64,000 nucleotides of DNA from Hydrangea macrophylla. Taxonomy: Eukaryota > Streptophyta > Magnoliopsida > Cornales > Hydrangeaceae. The DNA is taken from assembly GCA_033977485.1 (NCBI GenBank), contig CM066994.1, positions 44,355,155 to 44,419,154 on the forward strand, written 5' to 3'. This document shows, piece by piece, positions 1-11,484 of the stretch. Position 1 is the first letter of the stretch. Every line of letters starts with the position of its first letter. The notes below the pieces were generated by a model. That model made no database searches. It saw nothing but the letters and a program-made list of their open reading frames with translations, and was not told the origin of the DNA. The position numbers and the translations under genes were made by a program.

Positions 1-1114
1 ACTGGTGAATAGTTCCATCTAAAGCAAGCAACTCACGAAATTTATGATAGGTATACTCTCCACCTAAATCACATCTAAAACATTTGATGACAGTAGAATG
101 TTGAGTTTTAACAAAAGCACGAAAGATATTGTAAATATCAAAGAAGTCTGAACGGCGTTTCATAAGATAAACCCAACAATAATGAGTGTAATCATCAATA
201 AATGATACATAATATCGAGACCCCCCTCTTGTAGTAACAGGAGAGGGTCTCCACACATCAGAATGAACTAAAACAAATGGTGTAAGAGAATAAGAAATAC
301 TTCTATTAAATGGTAAAGCGGAACATTTTGCCAGTTTACAACCACTACAATCAGAAATGTCATGAGTTTGTAAATTTCCTAATTTTCCTGTAGAAGCTAA
401 ATATTTTAAACGAGAGGCTGAAACATGACCAAGGCGAGAATGCCATAAATAAAAACTAGACGAAGATGAACTCAAACGAAAGGATGACAAGTCAACACTA
501 GAAGCTGTAACCACTAGTACATTGAGCTTGTCCAAGATGTATAATCTCCCTTGCCTACGGCCTATCCCAATCAGCGTCTGAGACTGCGGATCCTGCACAT
601 GACAAAAAGTAGAAGAAAAAGAGACTAAATAACCTGCATCACAAAGCTGACCAACAGAAACAAGATTCATAGTAAGTTTAGGAATATGGTAAACACTAGG
701 GAGAGATACATGAGGTGTGACAACAGACCCAACACCTGCTAATGGCATGGGAGTACCACCAGCAGTCATAACAGGAAAAGAGGAAGCAGGACATGAGGAA
801 GCAAAAGACGACAAGTCAGGCGACATATGATTAGAAGCTCCAGAGTCTAAAACCCAAATACCTGAGGACATACCTGAAGACATACCTGAAGACATACCTA
901 GTGAAGAGGTGGCCATAGCATGTGGCTGTGTGGCAAGGAACTTCTGAAATTGCTCAGCAAGGGAGGTCATGGACGGAGTGGATGGGGAAGGGGAACCGGG
1001 TCCAAATGAGTCTGATGGTGGTACAACTGCTGCAGTGTTAGGCTGTGGAGGCCTATATGAACGCTGCTGAGATTGGTTGTCAGATTTCCAATGAGAAGAT
1101 TGAGGTTGCTGTTA
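1..1114 (-). pseudogene. Ty1/copia pol, N-terminal part (protease, GAG-pre-integrase, integrase core), cut by window edge
   Basis: Reading the minus strand gives the start of a copia polyprotein. The aspartic protease active site reads D-S-G-A-S-N-H-M (plus positions 824-847). It is preceded by a short G-M-S-S triplicate (about 855-900). The GAG-pre-integrase HHCC zinc site follows, with LWHSRLGH and C-S-G-C near 330-445. The integrase core begins near 270 with HSDVW, then FIDDYTHYCWVY, and a G-G-E-Y block near 55-65 where the second catalytic Asp is expected. The order protease then integrase before RT defines Ty1/copia. RT and RNase H would lie left of the window. The element carries at least one internal stop upstream in gag, so this copy is probably dead. 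Confidence 0.9.
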
Positions 1115-1957
1115 TTATGGTGGTCGACCATGTGAGGGCTGGTTGCTGCTATTGGGCTGGTTTGCACGACCCAACCTAGGACACTGAGCCTTCCAATGAC
1201 CCTTCTCCTTACAATAGCTGCATACATCACTACCAACTCTCGAGTAAGGCTTATTCTGATTGTTGGACTGTGGTCGAAAAGGGGCTGCTAAAACAGACGG
1301 AGTAGAGTCGGAGAGAATTCCCTTTCCAGACTGTGTCTTGAGATGTATTTCCTCGGCTACTAACTCATGAACAACAGAATCAACGGACGGAAGTGGGCTA
1401 CGATGGAGAATGGACCCATGAAGGCCCTCAAAATCTTCACGTAGAGCCATAAAAAATTGAACCAGACGTTGTTCCTCCCTACTAGCGATATATGGTGCAA
1501 AGGCCCGCAATTCTGGCGACTCCATGAGAGCTAACTGATCTTAAAGATCTGTCATTGTAGAATAGAACTCCTGAATACTCAATTTTTTTTGTTCAAGGGC
1601 ACGAATATCACACTCTAATTGGTACCTTTTCGCAAAATTGGACTGTGTAAATAATTTAGCCAAATGATCCCACACCTCCTTTGCATATTCAAACTTTGCC
1701 AACTGCATACCTATTGAGGGAGCAACGGAGTTGTTGATCCAAGTAATGATTTTTGAATTATTTGTGTCCCAAACATCTAGCAACTCTGCAAATTTATCAG
1801 CATTTTCATTCGTAGGTTTACTAAAATCCCCATTGATATAACCCCACATCTTCTTCCCCTTCAGAAAATTTTTCATCACATAATTCCAATATGTAAAATT
1901 CTTGCCATCGAGTTTAACACTAATCGCTTGAAGCGAATCATCACGTTCAGTAGCCAT
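1115..1957 (-). pseudogene. Ty1/copia gag, split by one in-frame stop
   Basis: I chose the start at 1957 because the reading MATERDD matches the usual start of this plant copia Gag; an upstream ATG at 2032 only adds a hydrophobic, leader-derived stretch. The N-terminal part (to 1541) contains the YWNYVMKNFLKGKKMWGYI block and the I-T-W-I-N-N-S-V region of the UBN2/retrotran_gag family. A TAA at about 1541 lies where the family normally has a Trp, and the same frame resumes at once (MESPELRAF) to 1115. The C-terminal part carries one CCHC zinc knuckle, CSYCKEKGHWKAQC, which binds genomic RNA in this family. The break is a single substitution-type stop, so the copy is only mildly decayed. Confidence 0.88.
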
Positions 1958-2159
1958 TACGAAAACGAAGCAATTAAATAACACAAAACAAGCGAACCCA
2001 AAATCAAAGACAGATCCAAAAACACAAAACAAACGAACCAGAATCAGTGACAGACAGATCCAAAAATGAGCGCAAAGCAGTGCGAGATCTAAATACGAAT
2101 CCGAATCCGAATCCGAATCAGCGAGAAATCCAACAACGAACCAAAATCATCCGAAAAAA

Positions 2160-2331
2160 CAACAAAAGGAAAGAGAAAAGAGAGCTAGAGTTTTTCATAA
2201 CACTAAAACTGAATGAATGAATACATTGGAAAAGAAGAGGCAATAATAATAGAATATCTAGGTATACAGTATTACCCTAATATAAAAGAAAAGACTAAAC
2301 TACCCTAAAGCTAATAAAACTAATTCTAACA
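2160..2331 (-). repeat. Probable 5' LTR of the Ty1/copia element
   Basis: On the minus strand the sequence starting at 2331 reads TGTTAGAATTAG, a typical copia LTR start. It runs towards the gag leader through AT-rich sequence with a TATATTAGGG stretch. The 3' edge and primer binding site are not clear: no TGGTATCAGAGC is visible, only a degenerate GTTATGAAAAACTC stretch near 2190. The other LTR is outside the window, so this boundary rests on the TG start and position only. Confidence 0.45.
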
Positions 2332-2455
2332 ATTATTAGGGTGTGGAAATCAAAGAGATAAATGATAATTTCTCTTTATAGGAAAATGAAAAGCCAGCTG
2401 CGTACCCACACGTTGGTTGGTATAAGATAGGAGAGAGAGTATAAAAGTGAACAAA

Positions 2456-2633
2456 AATGTTAGGTGTACAACGATTTGTACAATCAATTGTACAAACGTG
2501 CACCATAAGGTTAGACTTTGTGCTAAAAAGTTTGCACATACATTTTTGAGTATGCAGACTTTTTAACACAAGGTCTAACCTTATGCTACACGTTTATACA
2601 ATTGATTATGCAATTCATTATGTGACTAGCATT
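2456..2633. mobile_element. Foldback MITE, arms about 85 bp
   Basis: The left arm (2456-2540) and right arm (2551-2633) are imperfect reverse complements along their whole length, with a 10-bp loop. The shared core is GCATAAGGTTAGACYTTGTG. There is no coding capacity. A clear target-site duplication is not visible, so the superfamily is unassigned. Confidence 0.7.
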
Positions 2634-2769
2634 ACTCAAAAGTGAAAGATTGAGACTTCAAAGAGACGGTCAACATTGAAAGGACTAGGCAGTGTTTCAA
2701 CTTCCACAATTCTGTCTTCAAGAGGTTGTACACACATTTCATGTATCTGTAGATAGATTGCCACATAGG

Positions 2770-3271
2770 CATGGCCGGCCCAAAGGGGTAAAAGGGACAA
2801 CTGTCTCAGGCTATCAAAGTTTACAAAATTTTGAGGGTTTCTGTGAAATTTTTATAATTACATTTTTATCTTGAGATTTTTAGTATTTTAGATTTAGACA
2901 TCCCAAGGCCCAATTTACTATCATCAATTACATATATATATATATATTGATATACATGTATATAAAACTCAAAAGCGAAAGCCTTAGAAATTTGAAAATT
3001 ACACTTTGTGTAGAATTTTATTGAGTTTTAGAAATAGACCCCTCAAGAATTTTGAAAAATACCATACAATGTTTGAGTTTCACAAATAGACTCATAGACC
3101 CCAAAAAAATCACCAATTATATATGTATAAGTAAACCCTAAAAAAATTTTCAATAATGTGTAAGTAGATACCAAAAAACATTGTCTCGAGGGCGCTGCCC
3201 CCAAATCTCCGTATAAGGACCTCCCTTTTAATAGTTCGTCCCAAACCTCTAAATACTCAGGACCAACCCTG
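2770..3271. mobile_element. Non-autonomous hAT element with exact 8-bp TSD
   Basis: The 502-bp element is flanked by a perfect 8-bp direct repeat CACATAGG (2762-2769 and 3272-3279). The ends are CATGGCCGGCCC on the left and, reverse-complemented on the right, CAGGGTTGGTCC. These match the CAGGGCCGGCCC-type terminal inverted repeats of hAT elements. An 8-bp TSD is the hAT hallmark. No transposase reading frame is present, so it depends on an enzyme supplied in trans. Confidence 0.85.
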
Positions 3272-3279
3272 CACATAGG

Positions 3280-3679
3280 ATATTGTGTGTGATTGTAGTG
3301 ACTGCCATATAGGATGTTTAGTGGAAAATTAGAGTGCTACCTCGGCTATTAGGTAAAGGGCTGAGGAAGTTTTGTCCCAGTAATAGTATGTTATGTATAG
3401 AATATAGGGTTAATTAGTGATAAATTCCTAGATAGTGCAATTATATAGCTTTAGGGTCTTGAGTTAAAACATGTTTATAATTAGTCCCTAAAATTTGTTA
3501 GGGACTAAAATAACCTTCCCTCATCAAGTTTGATAATCTTCAAAATGGTAACCCCCTACATTAATGTTTTCTACCAAAATTTCTCCCCAAAAATTAATGG
3601 AATAAAAAATTAAGGGAATCAAAATTTGAAAGTCACCATCACTCATACTGACAACCATTTTCAACTGTGGATTGGAAGA
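3280..3679. other. AT-rich intergenic stretch
   Basis: No gene, RNA or recognisable element is visible here. The stretch leads into the tandem repeat that follows. Confidence 0.5.
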
Positions 3680-4200
3680 GAGAGGCACAATACAATTTGT
3701 GAATTTTACAACATGTTCTGGAAAAACGGGAAAGGAAGAGAGAGGCACAATATAATTTGTGAATTTCACAACATGTTTGGGGGAAATGGAAGAGAGAATC
3801 CCAATATGATTTGTGAAATTTACATGTTCTGGAAAACAAAAATGAAATCGACATAGAGTAACAACATGATTTGTGAATTTCACAATATGTTTTGGAAAAA
3901 TGAAAATGGAATAGAGTCCCAACATGATTTGTGAATTTCACAACATGTTCTGGAAAACGAAAATGAAATCGACAGAGGCCCAACATGATTTGTGAATTTC
4001 ACAATATATTTTGGAAAAATGAAAATGGAAGAGAGAGTCCCAACATGATTTGTGAATTTCACAACATGTTCTGAAAACGAAAATGAAATCAACATAGAGT
4101 CACAACATGATTTGTGAATTTCACAACATGTTCTGTAAAACAAAAATGAAAGAGAGAGTCACAACATGATTTGTGAATTGCACAACATGTTCTGAAAATG
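3680..4200. repeat. Tandem repeat, ~60-bp unit, nine copies
   Basis: The core CATGATTTGTGAATTTCAC recurs at about 3691, 3751, 3805, 3865, 3923, 3984, 4044, 4106 and 4165, spacing 54-62 bp. Each unit also holds a GAACATGTTGTGAAATTCAC dyad, read on the minus strand, and a purine-rich spacer (GAAAATGGAAGAGAGAG). Copies differ by point changes and small indels, so the array is not fresh. Open frames across it on both strands are by-products of the period. Confidence 0.9.
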
Positions 4201-4202
4201 GG

Positions 4203-4205
<3 letters not shown>

Positions 4206-4247
<42 letters not shown>

Positions 4248-4259
4248 GAGAGAGAAAGA
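4206..4259. repeat. (GA)n microsatellite
   Basis: About 25 GA dinucleotides with two interruptions. It abuts the 60-bp tandem repeat, whose spacers are also GA-rich, so it may have grown from that spacer. Confidence 0.95.
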
Positions 4260-5499
4260 GGCAACACCATTACATTCTAGCACCCATGCACCACCGTCAT
4301 CACCATCGCATCCATCACCAATCTTAACTACCATCATCACCATTGCATTCACAACGGGGTGATCTCTTCCAGTCTCTCATCAATCTGGTGCAAGACTACT
4401 CGCACCTTCCTCCTGAATCAAAACAGATGTGACCCATGGAATCAGTACATAAACTTCTGTCATCCCTAAATACTCTTGCTCTCTTAAAGTACTAGCAACT
4501 TAGAAAGCAGGATCAAATGTTTCAGAAAGCTATCCTTGTAGTCACACTCAATTTTTTGATGTGTACAAATTTATTGCCTAAAAGCTCACTGCTTCCATCA
4601 GCCAAACACAAGTTCTCCCATAAAAATCGTAAATAAATTTTGTATACAGTAATCCACTCAAAAATATTAGCTATATAATTACTAATAGAAAAAGTCTTCA
4701 AGCATCAATGTCATTAACAGTCAAGCAAAGACTTTGCAAAATATAACAGGTCCCTCAATAAATGAACAACAATCATGTGATATTTTTTTTTCTTTTTGCA
4801 AGCAATGTGCATCCTCAATGCACACAGATTATGGGGAATGGTCTGCCGCATTTAACCTCTCAGTCATCTCTCTATCTCCATATGGAAGTTATTGGTGATA
4901 AATGCCAACAAAAATATATGATTTGTTGAAGGCATATTGTGTGTGTATATATATATCTTTCTTAAGTATATGTATAGGGGTATTTTGGTCATATAATTTT
5001 TTTAACCATGACTAGGTGTGTTAACTAGGATTCTAGGGATCTAGTATTAAATTAGAATATTAGTTGTTCTTTATATATGAAAGTACAAGACTAAGGGATT
5101 TAGTGCCAATTGTCTATAGAATATAATATTATTGTAAGGCTAAAAGATTATTTTTGTACCCTTTTTTTTCTAACATTTTAGTTCCATGTAATAATTACTA
5201 ATTAGTTTTTATTGACAATTAATACTATGCATTAACAAAATATAATAACAGTGTATTCGATACTAATACATTAGCAATACAACACAATGGCATGCACAAT
5301 TGTCTTCTGTACATTTTGAATCACTTTACAATATAGTATTCAAACATCACAATTATCCAAATCTTTGCCAACCATAATCAATTTTGACAAAAGCTATTGC
5401 AATTGCAAAAGCACAAGCTGCCCCAAATATGCCCTATGGTGTTATATATAAGGATTGGGTTTTCTGGCGTGGCAGTGTTGGTTTGGTTTCTAAAAAGTT
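4260..5499. other. Intergenic DNA, no gene seen
   Basis: AT-rich sequence with a short CACCATCATC-type degenerate repeat near 4285-4350 and a TATATATA run near 4945. I see no coding domain, RNA gene or element boundary. Confidence 0.5.
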
Positions 5500-5983
5500 G
5501 AGTTCAGGATTAAATGTTTGGGATATTAGGTGATAGACCCCTTAATATGAATAGGTGTAGTAGCCGAAACCCCACACATGTGGCCATTTTTTAAAAGCCC
5601 CTCGCTACAAACAGAAAATGGATAACTTAATATTATCTGTCAATTTTAAACCACCATAAATTACTCTTTTTTTTATTTTTATTTTTCATGTATTTGGAAC
5701 TGAGGTTTTAGCTTGGGCATATTTTATTTAAGAGGGATGTGGCTGAAGCCCCCTAAATGTTTCGCTATCACTTGTTATCTATGAATAATGCTGTGCTTCT
5801 CAAATTTATATAGCGAATTTACTCTCCAACGCATAGGGTGCATAGTGGGATCACACAAGCCAATATACAGTAAAAAATCAAAAACATGTATCAAAATTCA
5901 GGTAGTTTCAATAAAAAATCAACAACATCCAATAACAATTTAGGTGTTACCACCGTATTCAAAATCAGATCGCAACTTATCAT

Positions 5984-6261
5984 TTTTTGTAAAATTTTCA
6001 AGTCCAATGCGTAGATCTCGAGGAAATACATGAAGTAAAAAAAAATATCATCCAAAAAGGCAAAAAAAATGAGGAATTTATGATTTTTTTTGTCAATATT
6101 ATCTATCAGTCAACAGATAGTTTTGTCTATTTTGACAGATAAAATAAAAAAAAGAGGTTCCAAATCATCCCTCTTTTTGTACAATTTTCAAGTCCAATAC
6201 GTAGATCTTGACCAAATATATGATGAAATCCAAAAAAATAAATCACCCAAAAAGACTAAAA
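5984..6261. repeat. Two direct copies of a ~90-bp unit inside the foldback element
   Basis: Unit 1 (5984-6072) and unit 2 (6174-6261) share TTTTCAAGTCCAAT(A/G)CGTAG, followed by matching AAATA(C/T)ATGA and CCAAAAAG blocks. They are separated by a T-rich stretch with a short CTATCTGTCAA/TTGACAGATA inversion. Confidence 0.75.
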
Positions 6262-6353
6262 AATGAGTAAGTTGTGGTAGTTTAAAGTTGATAGATAATA
6301 TTAAGTTAACCATTTTTTTGTTACGAAAACATCCGGCGAGGGGCTTTTAAAAA

Positions 6354-6533
6354 TGAGTAATTCTTAGGACACAATTTTCATACAACTTTCAACAACCCCT
6401 TAAAAAGATGTGTCTATCTCTCTCCTGTGATGTTAATGGACCCCACAGTGACACAGGAGAGAGATAGGCACATCTTTTAAGAGGTTGTGTGAAAGTTGTA
6501 TGAAAGTTGTGTGCCAAGAAATAAGAATTACCC
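6354..6533. mobile_element. 180-bp MITE nested in the right arm of the foldback element
   Basis: The arms are nearly perfect reverse complements, from GAGTAATTCTTA at the left to TAAGAATTACCC at the right. They include an ACAGGAGAGAGATAG stem block. The flanks TTTAAAAA (6346-6353 and 6534-6541) form an 8-bp TSD, or 9 bp with one mismatch. Removing the MITE and one TSD copy restores a continuous right arm that matches the left arm, which proves the insertion order. Confidence 0.85.
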
Positions 6534-6689
6534 TTTAAAAAACTATCAAATTGTGTGGGTTTTCGACTAACTTACCTAATATTGAGGAAACTATCACCAA
6601 ATTTCCATTCTATATAATCCTCTTATTTGTTTTTGAACTCAACATTGAATAGAATCTTCACCTTTACTTTCCAAAAAAGGATCAACCTT

Positions 6690-9441
6690 AATAGAGGACT
6701 CTTAGAACATAGCTTGCCAATATTAAAACGGGCAAATATTATTGACTTCTTTGAGCTGGTATCTATGACTTAATATCAGAGACTTCTCTTGAGTTAATTT
6801 TGAAAAATATCAAGAACCCTCTTTATTTTAAAACTTTGTATCACTGACATCCCTTCTGTTAATGGCACTTAATGAAAATGGCTAAATTCTTGTGATGTTA
6901 ACAAATTTTTAAAGTGAAATAACCTAACAAGCTTGTTTGAAATAACATGAATTCCGACCAGAAGGTGACAACCATACTCCATGGAGAGGACAATTGTGTA
7001 ACCTTCTTTTTTTAAAGTAGTCAGCAGTTTTTTTTAGCCATCTGTTAAGCAACTTTTTTTTTGGTACGATTGGATATTTTACTACCCTTGTGATTTTTTG
7101 GGAAGGATACCTGCATAGGTTTAATTGTAGTTATTGCTGATAAAACTGATAAAGTGGGAGCCCCTATGGTTCCCTTTATATAATAGAATATAGGTCATTT
7201 AGTATAAAGTCTAAATTATTAGGCTTTTCTAGCAATTATTCCAGTCTAATAAACTTCTTAGTAGTAAGTCTTCTCTATTTTATTTAGACATTTTTTCCCT
7301 TATTCCATAACACATTCAGCCAAATAATTGACTTAGATATATATATATATATATCTGTATATATACACGATACATATATATATATATAAACTAGTGCTTA
7401 CAGTTCTCCTAAATTAAAATCTTGTGATTCAATTATACCATGCGTGTAATTGATTTGCAAAACATATTTAAAATTCAAACAATTTTTAGCTATAATTTCA
7501 ACTCTGTTAAAGCAAAATCAAACCCTATCTCCATATTTCGAGGACATAATCTCCATACATCTTCTTCTTCTTGAGAGCATACCTCCATTGAAGCACTTCT
7601 GTTATGAAATTTCACATGTTGGTGATGTGAAATTTCACAATCAGACTTACTATTGTGAAATTTCAATTGAAAATTCACAAAAAAACTTTATGTTATGAAA
7701 TTTGAACAAAAAACTTACTATTACGAAATTTAAAAAATAACTTACTGTCATGAAATTTCACAATCTTCGAAACACAAAAAAGTAAATAAATGAAAATTCA
7801 CAAAAATAAAATAAAAAAAACCCTTGCCATTATGAGATTTTACATGTTATGAATGTGATATTTCACATTCAGACTACTGTTATGTGCAGCAAAGAATCAT
7901 CCGATTCTCCATTAATTACACGGTGTCTAGTGTAAAAAATAAAAAAAATTAAAAAACACCCACTACAATTGTAAGCAAACGTGTGAAAAATCCAAATTTT
8001 TGGATCTAAAATTTCACATCCAAGAAAACATTGAAAATCTTTTAGCAAAACTTTGATATTGAATTAAAAAAAAAAATTTGTTGGAAAATGATCTATGTCT
8101 CGTACAAAAACACAAGGTGTTGGAAAAAAAGAAACAAAAAAACGTGAAATTTTGTTGAATATGAAACTTACTTACCGTAAATGATGTACCCGAACGATAC
8201 GTACTTCTTTCTTGAAAAAAAAAAAACTGGATAGTCAAAAGGATGTTGTTCGTTTCCCAGAGAAGTATTATGTATGTAGGTGTATTTTATATAATAGCTT
8301 TAAATCTCTTAATGTTGTCAACAATAAGCTGCTGGAATAACATTAATATTCAAAAAACAAATTTCCTTGAATCCTGGGGATATGTTGTTTGCAATCACTT
8401 AGGATTTTAATGAGCTTAAATCATGGGAATGACATACAAATCTGTTACGGTTCACATTCCATATCAGATTTTGATTCATTTAAAGACATAAACGTGGATA
8501 AATATATACAAAAGTGTATATATATAGTCCCTCTGCATATCTAAAGGGTAAATATATCCATAAAAATGGTAATTAAGTGGGTTAAAGGACCTATTGCTAC
8601 ACAAATTCGGAATGCAGAGACTTATTGGCATACTAGGAAAAGAGGGCGTCCTTATGCCTACACAACCAGGGTAGATAGAGACTTATCACCAAATTTCTAT
8701 AGAGTATATATTTAATTTGATAAATATGCCCACAATTTGAATTAAAAAAAAAAGAAATATTTGTATTTTTTAGAGTATCAAATTTTCATATTTATTTTAT
8801 AAAATAGAAGTGAGGGCGGTTTTGAAACTTCAAGTGTCCCAATTAACCCTATTAGTTAGATGTTACTGAGAAGGGAGGTCATTCATTTTATTCAAAACCC
8901 AGAGGAAGTCTATGATATTAGGTCATGCCCCAGGGAGGCCGGTGATACTTACTGAAAAATAAATTAGCCAATATATTGGGGACTAAACTTTAAAAAAAAT
9001 GAAAAAAAAGGGTGTGGACAAGACCAAAATTAATCAATATACTACATAGAAAACATTATATTTTGAAATCTTTATTATATTGAGGGGGCTAAACTGTACA
9101 ATAAGAAAAAACTAAGAAGGGAATTGACAAATGAAATTAAATATTTTCACATTTTATTGGGACACAAGGCTTGGTTTGGTTTGGTTTGGTTTGGTTTGTT
9201 ACCTTTTTTTTGTAGGTTACAAATTTTTTATCATATTTATTTCTTCCCATTTTCACACTATTTTACTTAACAACTAAACACAAATTTCCTTGGTTTTTTC
9301 TTCTCATTTCTGCCATGAATCAACAGAATAGACTTTGTTGTGTAATTCAGCTGCCCAAATGAAGAACCAAAACCCTAATAATTTTCTGCAGCCCCAACTC
9401 CTTCTAAATAGTAATTTAGATGAATTGATATAGTTGATACT

Positions 9442-9479
<38 letters not shown>

Positions 9480-9496
9480 CATTGCCAATTCCTTTG
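6690..9496. other. Intergenic DNA with simple repeats
   Basis: No gene is recognisable. It contains an AT run near 7337-7389 and a palindromic-motif cluster at 7600-7880. It also has a GGTTT pentanucleotide run (about 9171-9199) and a (GA)n microsatellite (9446-9477). Short open frames here are under 85 codons and low-complexity. Confidence 0.5.
7600..7880. repeat. Degenerate cluster of GTGAAATTTCAC dyads
   Basis: The dyad GTGAAATTTCAC or close variants occur repeatedly (about 7605, 7627, 7660, 7750, 7860), spaced irregularly. The same kind of dyad is the core of the 3680-4200 array, so the two may be related. Confidence 0.55.
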
Positions 9497-9505
9497 ATTA
9501 TTTTG

Positions 9506-10551
9506 GGTAATTTTGGGTAACTTACACTGTTCACCATTATAGTTTGGGTGTGATATCACGTTGGTCCCGTGTAGGAATAGTGCGGGCATTGAGCGAGACC
9601 ATGCCTATAATTAATTTCTATTTTGACCCTTTTGGTCATTACATTTTTAGATTACGTTTTTCTATAAGTTTTGATAGATTTAAGTTTAATATAGGGGTGT
9701 AAAGTGTCATTTTTTAAAGTAAATTTACAATTATGCCCTATTTTCTACAAATTTTGACAGATTAGATAGGGTCAGGGACTCAAGGGCTACATTTGCTCTT
9801 CCTGCGGATTGCTCGTATATCTTTACTCCAATTTATGGTTTTGACTTTTGGTTCAATATATGGGTATAGAGTGTAATTTTTCCAAGTAAATTTATCCTTA
9901 TGCCTTACAATCTCATATGTACATCATTTGACCTATTTATTTCAAATTAAACTAGCCAAATTAAACTTTGCACCCTTATACCATACCTATGTTTTCAATT
10001 GGATACATTTTTTTTGTTCACTCGAATCCTAGAACTTCAAAAATTCATTCAATCAGACCCAAAATTTGAAACCATTGTCTTAAATTAACAAAAATTATCA
10101 CGTGAGTTGCGCGTAATGCTTGTCATACGTTAGGTTCAGACAAACGAAAAAAATTGTGAATGGCGCAAAAATGATGCGGTTTTGGGTCTGATTGAATGTG
10201 ATTTCAGATTTGATTGAGAATGCGATTTTTTGCACAATTCACAATCTTCTTCATTTGAGTAAGCATTACGCGCAACTCATATAACAATTCGGTTAGTTTA
10301 AGCCAACACTATCAGACTTTGGGTCTGATTGAATAAACTTTTGAACTTCAAAAGTTTAATTGAACAAAAAAAAAGGGAAAGAATATGTATCCAATTGAAA
10401 ACACGGGTATAGTACAAAAAATTTGTACGAGATTTTCATGAATGTACTATATTGAACCCAAATTGAAACTGTAAGGACTAAAATGCCAAAATTAAAACTA
10501 CAAAGACCAAAGTGACATCACACCCAGACTATAAGGGTGCAAATTGACACA
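9506..10551. mobile_element. ~1.05-kb foldback element with 9-bp TSD (Mutator-like?)
   Basis: A 9-bp direct repeat ATTATTTTG flanks the element (9497-9505 and 10552-10560). Outer arms share TTATAGTYTGGGTGTGAT. Long inner arms (about 9973-10195 and 10200-10440) share TGTTTTCAATTGGATACAT and GAGTTGCGCGTAATGCTT. The centre of symmetry is near 10197. The left spacer has about 340 bp absent from the right, so the element is lopsided. There is no coding region. A 9-bp TSD with long arms is typical of Mutator-like elements. Confidence 0.72.
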
Positions 10552-10742
10552 ATTATTTTGCTTTGCCCTTTGGTGGTTGTGAACCATGTCCAACTTCGTC
10601 TCTATAATATGTCGTAGTGAGTCCGTCACACCACATCAGGATGTTGAAGTGGTATGACAGTTTAATTGTATGATGATATGTGATTTTTTTAAAAAGGTGG
10701 AGATGACATGTATAGAAGTTGTGCCCCTAAAATAGTAGAAGC

Positions 10743-10981
10743 TATTCAGTGAGCCCGTCACGCCAAGTCATCATACTGATGTGGTGTGACCTTTCAATCT
10801 ATACCATCCATGTGTAACCCTCCATTATGGGGATCATGACAACAAATTTGGCAGTTTCAAAATTAAAAAAAATTATAAACTACTTGTCAAGATCCCATAT
10901 AAATAAGGAGTGGATGTATGGTTTAGATTTGAAGGTCACACCATGTCACATGATGACGTGGCATGATGGGCTCATTGAATA
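10743..10981. mobile_element. MITE with TIRs reading TATTCARTGAGCCC
   Basis: Arms 10743-10811 and 10915-10981 are reverse complements, beginning TATTCAGTGAGCCCG and ending GGGCTCATTGAATA. Partial relatives lie at 10616-10660 and 12338-12400, the latter ending GGGCTCCCTGAATAATTTC. This is therefore a locally repeated family. Confidence 0.65.
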
Positions 10982-11082
10982 ATTTCTCTTAAAATAGGGG
11001 GCATGATCATTTAAATAATATGTAAGGACACATGTCATGTCCACGTTTTTTCAAATGCCACATGTTATCATACAATTAAGGT

Positions 11083-11484
11083 TGTTAAGGTATATCATAT
11101 AACATATTCAGTCATAACATGATTGATATGAATATATTATATGTTATATCACGATATCATTTGATATTGTGATATTAAATATTAATTAGCTTGATCCTCA
11201 ATAATCTACATAAAGGCTTGGCCATGCTCTAGAGTGAACAGAGTAGAGTGAACATACCCAATGAATATTTTTTTTTTGCCTGAAAAAACCCGCGGGCTGC
11301 CCCAATGACTCGCTGACCTGCGTGCGCCCCACTGACCTGCGGGTCTTTTCAGGCAAAAAAAAAATGTTCACTGGATATGTTCACTCTACCCTGTTCATTC
11401 TAGAGCCCGATCGCATAAAGGCTCTTAATGTATTGTGATTAATCATACATTCTAAAATAAACCCTAATTCGTTTATATTTAATA
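11083..11484 (+). repeat. 5' LTR of a TRIM-like LTR element, with a MITE inserted
   Basis: The LTR starts TGTTAAGGTATATCATATAA and ends TTTAATA just before the primer binding site. It matches the 3' LTR (12140-12334) except for a 195-bp MITE insertion. The TSD left copy is AAGGT (11078-11082). Confidence 0.88.
11219..11413. mobile_element. MITE inserted in the TRIM 5' LTR, 9-10 bp TSD
   Basis: The repeat CATAAAGGCT flanks the insert (11209-11218 and 11414-11423). The arms share GGGTAGAGTGAACATA and a T-run followed by GCCTGAAAA. The loop is GC-rich. The uninterrupted 3' LTR shows the empty-site version, which confirms insertion. The 9-10 bp TSD suggests a Mutator-like MITE. Confidence 0.85.

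Larger units (their letters stand above)
5500..6640. mobile_element. Large foldback DNA element with long inverted arms, interrupted by a MITE
   Basis: The left arm (about 5500-5680) and right arm (about 6270-6640, excluding the nested MITE) are reverse complements over several blocks. These are GTTGAGTTCA, GGTGATAG, the GYCGAAAMCCCACACA block, TTTTTTAAAAGCCCCTCGC, and ACTTAATATTATCTRTCAA. The interior holds two direct copies of a ~90-bp unit but no transposase. Outer ends are set by where similarity fades, and no TSD was found. The long arms resemble Mutator-like foldback elements, but that is inference. Confidence 0.65.

Noticed and set aside
6762..8935. A ~2.2-kb element with ends near 6762-6800 and 8894-8935
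   Set aside because: The two ends share a loose inverted match (TAATATCAKAGACTTC), but the alignment is broken and no TSD was found.
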